NCBI GenBank assembly: GCA_033675265.1
Contig: JAUJYZ010000376.1
Location: 499,501-563,500, forward strand
Length of the DNA stretch: 64,000 bases
Source of the DNA: Actinostola sp. cb2023
Taxonomy: Eukaryota; Cnidaria; Anthozoa; Actiniaria; Actinostolidae
Reading direction: 5' to 3'
Positions within the stretch are counted from its first letter, which is position 1. Each line of letters starts with the position of its first letter. The position numbers were made by a program, and so were the translations under genes. Shown piece after piece: positions 57,231 to 64,000 of the stretch. The notes below the pieces were generated by a model. That model had not been told where the DNA came from. It made no database searches and saw only the letters and a program-made list of their open reading frames with translations.

Positions 57231-58481
57231 CCCGGCGTAGTCAATCGATAAAAATCGATATCGATACAAATCGATAAAAATCAAGCAAGTGTTATCGATT
57301 TTTAACGGAAATCGGTAGAAATCGATAGAAAAAAAAAGTGTGATATCGATTTTTATCGATTTTTAACGGTTTGCTGTTTTCGCGTAATAATGTGTTGAAT
57401 ATCATCTGATTGACCCTAGAGTACAATTACCGAGACGCATAAACCAAACTACTATTGACAACTGCAACTATTGACAACTGATTCTAAAATCAATATATAT
57501 ATTTTTATTGTTATTATCTTTTTATTTATTAACGATACTACCGACATAACAAGATGTAGATGTAGATATGGGTGTTCAATGTAGCAAGTCAGCTCAGATC
57601 GAGTCTTCACTAATAAACAAAACGAATTTGGTGTGTTTCGATCTGCATCTCCACACACGAAGTGCATTTATTGTTTGAATGCCGCCGGTTAAAATACAAT
57701 TTGTATTCCGGCCTTAGATTAGCCAATCAATCTCCGTATTCAAATTAAAGTACATTTACATGTGGCAGATCGACAAACACCTTAAAAATCGGAAAAAACT
57801 GGATATTCAACTAAGTAATGGGACATGCAAAAAAAATACAATGCAACATATCTTCCAACTGAATACAGGCAAGCTGGAAAAAGAAAGACGAAAAACATAC
57901 AAGCAGTGCTTTATAGATCCACAGAAGAAAAACAAGTAAAAGTTCTGCCATACATAACTCCAGAAGACCGCAGCAGAAAACAAATAAAGCCAATAAGATC
58001 AAACATTTCAAACGGCAATGAAGACATAATGATTAGATATAATATTAGTAACATTAACAATTTCCTCTTTTTTACAAATTCTAAAAAAGTCAACAAAGAT
58101 AAAACTCCTCGATTCACACGAAATGAAAGGCAAGTATGGGTTGCTGTTATTCTTATAATCGTTATTATTCAACATCCGTACTAGAACTAACTGAGAATAA
58201 AAAACCTTCATAACCAGTAAAAGTATCCTTGTCTTGTCATTATATAATATAATTTTGAAATGAATACGGCAAAATCGATAAATGACGTAAATCGATAAAA
58301 ATCGATAAAAATGATAAATCACGTCAATCGATAAAAATCGATATTAAAGAAAAAAAAGTGTGATATCGATTTCTACCGATTGATCGATACAAATCGATAT
58401 CAATCAAGCGAGTGTTATCGATTTTTACCGATTTATCGATTGGCAAATCGATATCGATTTTTATCGATTGACTACGTCGGG
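57231..58481. mobile_element. 1251-bp element with ATCGAT-rich ends and 6-bp target duplication
   Basis: Inverted ends CCCGGCGTAGTCAATCGATA and TATCGATTGACTACGTCGGG (inverse form with one mismatch), flanked by ATTTAG on both sides (57225-57230 and 58482-58487). The outer 180-230 bp of each end is packed with ATCGATAAAAATCGAT-type palindromes. The centre encodes one 119-residue ORF (57825-58184) of no known family. A 6-bp duplication occurs in the Dada and IS3EU superfamilies, but no transposase confirms either. Confidence 0.8.
57825..58184 (+). CDS. 119-codon ORF inside the ATCGAT element, unrecognised
   Basis: MQKKYNATYLPTEYRQAGKR begins a basic frame with KPIRSNISNGNEDIMIRYNI and ending VAVILIIVIIQHPY. 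The Lys/Arg-rich first half could bind nucleic acid, the end is hydrophobic. It is the only substantial frame in the element. It has no motif I recognise and may be a relic or chance. Confidence 0.3.
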   Translation: MQKKYNATYLPTEYRQAGKRKTKNIQAVLYRSTEEKQVKVLPYITPEDRSRKQIKPIRSNISNGNEDIMIRYNISNINNFLFFTNSKKVNKDKTPRFTRNERQVWVAVILIIVIIQHPY

Positions 58482-58709
58482 ATTTAGGGATCTATTAGTT
58501 TTCCAGAAGAAGACGCCCAATGAACGTAGTCGTAGAATGACAGTTGCTTGACGAGGGAGACTATTTGTGTCTTTAATCTTTAATCGTTAATCTTTAATCG
58601 TGTCGGTGAGCATCGATAAAGATCTCCGACTCGTTGAGGTAGTACGTCTTTAAACGTACTTGAGGTCACTTGAGGTTGCATATCTGGTTGCATATTCATG
58701 GTCGCCAAA

Positions 58710-58825
58710 AACGGGTCGAATAGTTTCCGAACGCCTATCGAACTAAATCCGAAAGTATGATTCGTTCAAACGGATCAAATAGTTCCGAGCGTATATCGAA
58801 CTAAATCCGAAGTATTGTTCGCTCA
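58710..58825. repeat. 57-bp imperfect tandem duplication
   Basis: Two copies containing TATCGAACTAAATCCGAA (at 58736 and 58793), each preceded by AATAGTT(T)CCGA. A third partial match, GGTCAAATAGTTTCCGACTA, is at 56140. Confidence 0.7.
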
Positions 58826-59754
58826 GCGCAGATATATATAGAGCACAATGGTCATCGTTCGAGTCAGTAGGAGAGAAGCAGTTGTCTTGACAAGATCTTT
58901 TAAATGTATAGGCAGAGACAGCAGATTGGTCGACCTTTATCACATCATACCGTAGTCTGAATCAACTGGATGTTTAAAAAATACGAAGTTCGGGAAGAAT
59001 TCTTAAGTACTTTCATTTGACCGACTTTCCTCTGCGAAAACGCAAAAACCAAAGACGTTATCAGACCGTCTGACCATGAATATGAACGTCAACTGGACGT
59101 TCCAAGTACGTGCTACGGAAGTACGATTCGGAGATTTTTATCTATGTTCACCGACACATATATACATAGTCTCCCTCCTCACGCAACTGTCAGTCATTGT
59201 CGGGTTCCTCCTCACGCAACTGACATTGTCCTTGTCATAATGCCCGAGTGTACGCTCAATGAGCGTCTTGTTAATAATTAAGACAAGCCATTTGAACTGA
59301 GAATCGCTTGCACTTAGCATACATTGATCCCGGAAATAAGCCAAAAGTATAAAGTGTCTGACGTCACTATTACATCACGTGAATTGCTGGTTTTCACGTG
59401 ACGTCATGGCGGCCATGTTCGGTTCACGATAACAAAGCTGTATTCCTCATTAGCTTCCGTCTTGTTTGTTCAACCAACATGGCCGCCGCGTCTTTGTACT
59501 TTAAATCTCCAGGGATTGATTGCAGAACAGCAATAATTTATGAGGATATCGTTTTTGGCGGTGAAAGTTTTACCAGTGAATATGCACGCCTGATGAAGGG
59601 TGTAAATGGCTTACCTCTGTGTCATTGCAAATCTGCTGTTCTAAAGTGTCACCCATGTTACGGTTTTCTTGTTCTAGTGTTGGAGGCATTGTTTTCGATA
59701 GCATTGATCCATTCTGCAGACGAATAATATTACCGACGGTGCATGAGTAATGCC

Positions 59755-59801
59755 AACACCCTCGGGTCACCCTCGGGTCACCCTCGGGTCACCCTCGGGT
59801 C
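59755..59801. repeat. 12-bp tandem repeat CACCCTCGGGTC
   Basis: Four nearly perfect copies of ACCCTCGGGTC(C/A). Each unit contains a palindrome-like CCTCGGG. Confidence 0.9.
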
Positions 59802-59840
59802 TGATTGTGGCGCCAGTATTAAACGACGAGATATATAATT

Positions 59841-60521
59841 ATCATGTAATTTCAAAACTCATAGGACAATAAATGATTTTATTATATAATTATCGATGAA
59901 ATATCTATATTTCTCTCCTTCGAAAAATTGATATCTTCACACGTGAGGATAACATGTTATCTTCACATGTGAAGATATCATATCGTAAAGTAAACATTAT
60001 TAAAAAAAATAAAAAAATGTTTCATCGATAACTATATAATAAACAGAATATTACATGGTCGCTTGGAGATACGAATTTTATCTTCTCGTGTTGAATATCT
60101 CTCACTCGTTCGCTGCGCTCACTCGTGAGAGATATCATCAACACTCGAAGATAAAATTCGTATCTCCGCGCGCCCATGTAATATCCTCTATATCATAGCT
60201 GGAAAGAGCTCGTTGAAATTAGTAAAAATATGAAGTTAGATAGATAGATAGACACACAAGTTTGGAAAAGTCGCTTCACAAATTGCGAAGATATGAATTT
60301 TCAAAAATCGAAAATTTATATGAAAACCTTTGGAAATTTACGCTTGGAGGCAACTCTTGCCTCCAACAAAGGTTTTCATACAAAATTTCGATTTTTCAAA
60401 ATTCATATCTTCGCAATTTGTGAAGCGATCTTTTCCAAACTTCGCATTTTTACTAATTTCAACGAGCTCTTTCCAGCTATGATAATCATTTTTTGTCCTA
60501 TGAGTTTTGAAATTACATGAT
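59841..60521. mobile_element. Family A foldback MITE carrying two nested foldbacks
   Basis: Outer arms (ATCATGTAATTTCAAAACTC and inverse) match the element at 4247-4619. Its left arm is interrupted after AAATGATT. The inserted DNA (about 59879-60192) has two further inverted repeats: TTATATAATTATCGATGAAA with TTTCATCGATAACTATATAA, and ATTACATGGTCGCTTGGAGA with TCTCCGCGCGCCCATGTAAT. The innermost loop is CACTCGTTCGCTGCGCTCAC. A GATA microsatellite interrupts the arm near 60240. Confidence 0.8.
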
Positions 60522-60524
60522 ATT

Positions 60525-60591
60525 GACTGACTAGCCTCGCGTCCATGATGCTGCACAAAGGAGATTTCACATGAACACGAGGTTAGTCAGT
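60525..60591. repeat. Hairpin, GACTGACTAGCCTCG type
   Basis: TGACTGACTAGCCTCG and CGAGGTTAGTCAGTCA are inverted around about 35 bp with CACATGAACACGAGG, related to the loop of the element at 40247-40410. It abuts the nested foldback. Confidence 0.65.
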
Positions 60592-61191
60592 CAAAAACAA
60601 CGACGATTTAAATTTGGGAGCCATTTTCAGTGAAATCTATGTACATTCAACCGACCAGGAATCCGCTGACCGCAATATAATAATAATAATATCGGACTGT
60701 GCAAGTGGGAAGTGTGAATCTTGTCCTCAGACCACTGTGTCTTCACCGTTTCATGGTGACGGGATGTCTGATTCCACATAGCTTGAGGGCTGGTGTCATG
60801 CTTGCGTTCTGCACAACTTACTTCAGTATGAACTCTGAGTCGCAGAGAATTCGAAATATGGCGAAAAGTTTTTACAATTACGTGCTTTCGTGGACTTTTA
60901 ATAGACTTCCGTTACGACGACGGGGCTGTCGTGCATAAATTATATATGCATTACTTTTAGTTATAGTATTATTGTAAATCAATTATTTATTAGCTTCGAA
61001 TTCAAGAATTGACTAGTGAGAAGTAAAATATGATATTAAATAATTTAAGTTCGAGACGACTCCATTGTAAAAGAAAAAGCGAATTTGAATTGCTCACAGC
61101 ACGTACTTCAAAGTACAAAAAACACCTCTAACAAGTCACTCGATGTTTTCAAAATTATTTTGTTTTTTAACTAAGGCAATTTCTTCTCCAG

Positions 61192-61318
61192 GCGATTGAA
61201 AGAAACGAAAATTGAAGGCTTAAAATCCAACAAATATATAGGCATAACGGAACTGGAAGACGAAAATTTGCGATTGAAAAAATTGCTTTTATTTGCTTAT
61301 CAAGCTCCGCATTTCTGA
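61192..61318 (+). CDS. Possible terminal exon with a coiled-coil end, unrecognised
   Basis: After a good acceptor (TTTCTTCTCCAG) the frame reads RLKETKIEGLKSNKYIGITE, LEDENLRLKKLLLF and ends AYQAPHF-stop. Leu/Ile spacing suggests a coiled coil. No upstream plus-strand exon was identified, so it is only a candidate. Confidence 0.3.
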
Positions 61319-61759
61319 ACGAGTAATTACTGATTAGGACTGAAGAAGTCAACTCACTAGTTTACATTTCTAGAATTACTGATTTGCATTTTTTGGGGGG
61401 GAATTTCCTCATTTGCAGGCCTAGAATATCATCAGTGATATATTTGATGTTTTTGAATTCCAGTGCAATCATTTTGGTGAACGGATGCAAGTGTTTGGCA
61501 AATCGTCATTGACGAACAACAATTCGGTGTGAAGTGCAGTAAAAATACTAACAAAATCATTTCCGATTCTGGTACAATTAATCTAAAGTTTTTCAAGTTT
61601 TTTTTCCAGTTTTCGGAACAAATCGCACGGGGAAAAACATTCAAAAGCGGATAGTCGTTACTGAACATCATAATCGCTAAATGCAAACTTAACCCATAGA
61701 AACAGATATGTATGGTAATAGCATCTAGGAAGTCAAAAACCAAAAGTATTTTAACCCAC

Positions 61760-63633
61760 CTCAGCGTTTGGAATAGAATTTCTATTGCTATCTTGCCTCT
61801 CCAGAGTCAAGTTCTCCTCAATAGCAGCCAGCTTTATTGGAATAGATGAAGTATTAACATATAAAGATTTATCTACATCAATGCTGGCCAAGTGAAGATT
61901 AATGACCGAAATAACCAAGATCTTCTTTATAAAACACCTGCCTTAGAAACCAACCAATCAACACACTTCATATAATAGTGATGTCACGTGATTATGCTGT
62001 AGACCAATCCAAAATATCGTAGTATAGAAAACGTTTTTGTGTAATGAAGAACCAAAAACAGCTCACGTTTAGCTGCCAACGCATTCCGATAAAATTAACT
62101 TCGTGAATTCTCTAATAATGAATGGGAAATTATCTTTGTTGTTGATCCATAGGTAGGGTAACCTAGGAACAAGCTGTGAGAACGGGTCACGTAATGATAT
62201 TGCTACAGTACCAGTTGAACAAAAACATACAACTTATCGATTGTAACTTGAGAATCGAACCTAAAATATACAATGTCAATAATCTATGCAAAGTTAGGCG
62301 CGTTTGAGATGATAATTCTGAAATACTTACTCACACATCCTTTGTGTCCATTGATTCGATTAATTGGCATGAAATATGATTTGCGAGTTTTTCCAAGTAC
62401 GCGCAGTTTGAATAGACCACTTCACGGTGTAAGGTGAATTCTGGGTAATCAGGGCAGAATTATTAAGAGAGATACGGGCGAAAGATAGATTTGACTTCGT
62501 ATCTCCATGTTTAGTCTAACTTTTGAAATAAAACTTTTTTGTGCTGATCGAGAAACCTTATATCTATCGTTCTTGAAGTTTTTTGGCAGATTGAGTCCGA
62601 TTTGTAAATGTAGGAAATGTTTTACTTGTAAAATCTGCTTATTTCGCCGTAATTCGATCGGACGCACGTAGATCAAAACAATGGGTTTTACTCGAAAAAA
62701 ATATTTGCTTGACTCACTAGTTCATTCCATTGGCCCAGAAAATTTACAAAAGCTACATAAAAGGTTTCTCGATCAGCACAAAAAAAATTATTTCAAAAGT
62801 TAGACTAAACATGGAGATACGAAGTCAAATCTATCTTTCGCCCGTATCTCTCTAATAATTCTGCCCTGATTACCCAGCATTCACCTTACACCGTGAAGTG
62901 GTCTATTGGAAACGAAAACAATGGAGATAATTGAAGAGAGTTTTTCTACGGTTGCGATAGGAAATAACTCGTGAGTGGAAGTCCACACTAATCAGCCACG
63001 ACTGTCTCCTCGTAAACATAACCTGCTACTGTATCATGTACATACATACAATGCAGTTATGTTTTTGTTTTTTTTTTAATTTTCGAAAGCGAAGCTCTTG
63101 GAAAATATGCCCAGAGATAAAGGGATCACAGGAAAGGTGAAATGGAAAAAGGAAATAGCTACCTTGCCTTTGTGGTATACTAGGGGTGCAAGGGCCAAAT
63201 TCATTTCAAACAATTCTAGATACTTCCATATAAGGTAATACTTCAACACTGTTTGACAGCAATCAACACCATGCAGTCCACATTACTTTTTTTGTACAAA
63301 CAAAATTTGCTAAAATTTAACAAATTTGCAAGCTAAACATTTCTTTTCAGGTAAGGTCACAGGTAGCCCAAGCTGATTATCTGTATGGGAGAATATATAT
63401 TAACCTGAGTATCAGGCTTTTTTGGCGGAGGGGGAGAGAAAAAGAAAGGAGGAAGAGAAGGGAAGAACTTTTAGCCTGACACAGACCACGGGCGATAGGA
63501 TAATATTCATTTATGTTCTTTTACAGATATATGCAAATTAAAGAGAGAACATTTATAAGTTACCTGGAGCAGTTTCCTTTAAATCGATCGATTCCTCTTC
63601 CAATAAATTCAAACATTCTGCTAAAACAGCCAT
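61760..63633 (-). CDS. Probable gene start, two exons, unrecognised
   Basis: Exon 1 (63633-63564) reads MAVLAECLNLLEEESIDLKE TAP and ends CCAG|GTAACT in phase 1. Exon 2 (61941-61760) continues in phase after TTTCTAAG with GRCFIKKILVISVINLHLAS, then DVDKSLYVNTSSIPIKLAAI and QDSNRNSIPNAE, ending GAG|GTGGGT. Both have protein-like composition and consistent phase. The next exon was not found; the gene would continue leftward. The palindrome at 62411-62907 lies in the intron. No family is recognised. Exon 2 might begin later, at GGCCAG|CATTG, but then the phase from exon 1 would not fit. Confidence 0.4.
62411..62907. mobile_element. 497-bp palindromic MITE with about 150-bp arms
   Basis: Left AATAGACCACTTCACGGTGT and right ACACCGTGAAGTGGTCTATT are exact inverses. 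The arms go on through GAGATACGGGCGAAAGATAG and TTTAGTCTAACTTTTGAAAT to AAGGTTTCTCGATCAGCACA. A central stretch of about 180 bp differs. Near-identical arms suggest a young insertion. Confidence 0.85.
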
Positions 63634-64000
63634 TTATAAGTGTCTTTTAAAATCCTAACCGTCGTATTAGTCGTCTTCTAAAATCCTAACCGTCGTGTAA
63701 TATAGCGACCGGCCGTACGGGTTCAAACGTAGCGAACTGACTGACGCGAACATGATATCCCCAAGTTAAATCATTAACAAAAAAATCCCACGGAGGGAAA
63801 AAGCCCAGGGTAGGCAACAATCCTAGATACCATTGTCCTCTCGTCTTCCAATTATCGTAGTTCGAAAGTGACATTCGTATGGGACAACGATGACAGATTT
63901 TGCCTTTACCCAAACACCACACTGATCACGTGCACTCGAAAGTCCTGGTCAAAGCCTTGTCAACACTCTGGTCAAATAAACACAGATCACGCTAAAGACG
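63634..64000. other. Right end of window, no gene seen
   Basis: A short direct repeat AAAATCCTAACCGTCGT occurs twice (63650 and 63679). It could be the promoter region of the minus-strand gene starting at 63633, in which case these would lie 20-60 bp upstream of its start codon. Nothing else recognised. Confidence 0.4.

Noticed and set aside
59398..59727. 109-codon ORF starting MTSWRPCSVHDNKAVF
   Set aside because: No motif or splice support; the upstream ATGGCGGCC and CACGTGACGTCA could be a promoter or repeat, but nothing confirms a gene.

Overview
This window is animal nuclear DNA, almost certainly from an invertebrate. The genes are split by GT-AG introns, encode metazoan families (peroxisomal ACOX3 and HSD17B4, SLX1, a TRAF adaptor, an ANKRD66-like protein), and sit in AT-rich DNA full of palindromic MITEs, minisatellites and satellite DNA. 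The repeat content suggests a marine invertebrate of sponge or cnidarian grade, but the sequence alone does not settle the taxon.

Layout. 1-965 is a 20-bp minisatellite. 1267-9741 (minus) holds the 5' six exons of an ACOX3-type peroxisomal acyl-CoA oxidase; the 3' half lies off the left edge. Its introns carry an array of about 26 units that appears to derive from one of its own exon/splice-donor junctions, two large minisatellites and several DNA elements. 10112-13468 (plus) is a five-exon HSD17B4/MFE-2 gene, head-to-head with ACOX3 across about 370 bp; it carries one apparent single-base frameshift. 14957-15752 (minus) is a two-exon ANKRD66-like gene with an internal 111-bp duplication. 16-20.9 kb has only weak candidate ORFs. 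21197-33399 (plus) is a 14-exon gene for an unrecognised protein of about 914 residues with a C-terminal EF-hand and a coding minisatellite. 34931-35254 (minus, one-pass membrane protein) and 35467-36850 (plus, SLX1 nuclease) form a second head-to-head pair. 39482-48091 (minus) is a complete nine-exon TRAF gene, closest by eye to TRAF4; its introns hold a 1.6-kb stop-free CAG/CAA-rich array, an ATC-rich array and at least six palindromic elements. From 48.1 kb to the right end the window is mostly repeats: a 20-copy 132-bp satellite with a 9-monomer higher-order period (51.4-54.0 kb), a 1.25-kb element with ATCGAT-rich ends and a 6-bp target duplication (57.2-58.5 kb), a triply nested foldback (59.8-60.5 kb), and a probable two-exon gene start on the minus strand (61760-63633).

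How the genes relate. ACOX3 catalyses the first step, and HSD17B4 the second and third steps, of peroxisomal beta-oxidation of branched-chain acyl-CoAs; their divergent arrangement suggests a shared promoter. The other genes (DNA repair nuclease, immune/developmental adaptor, ankyrin protein) have no obvious pathway link. All exon models were built by hand from reading-frame continuity, splice signals and intron phase; no transcript or database search was available.
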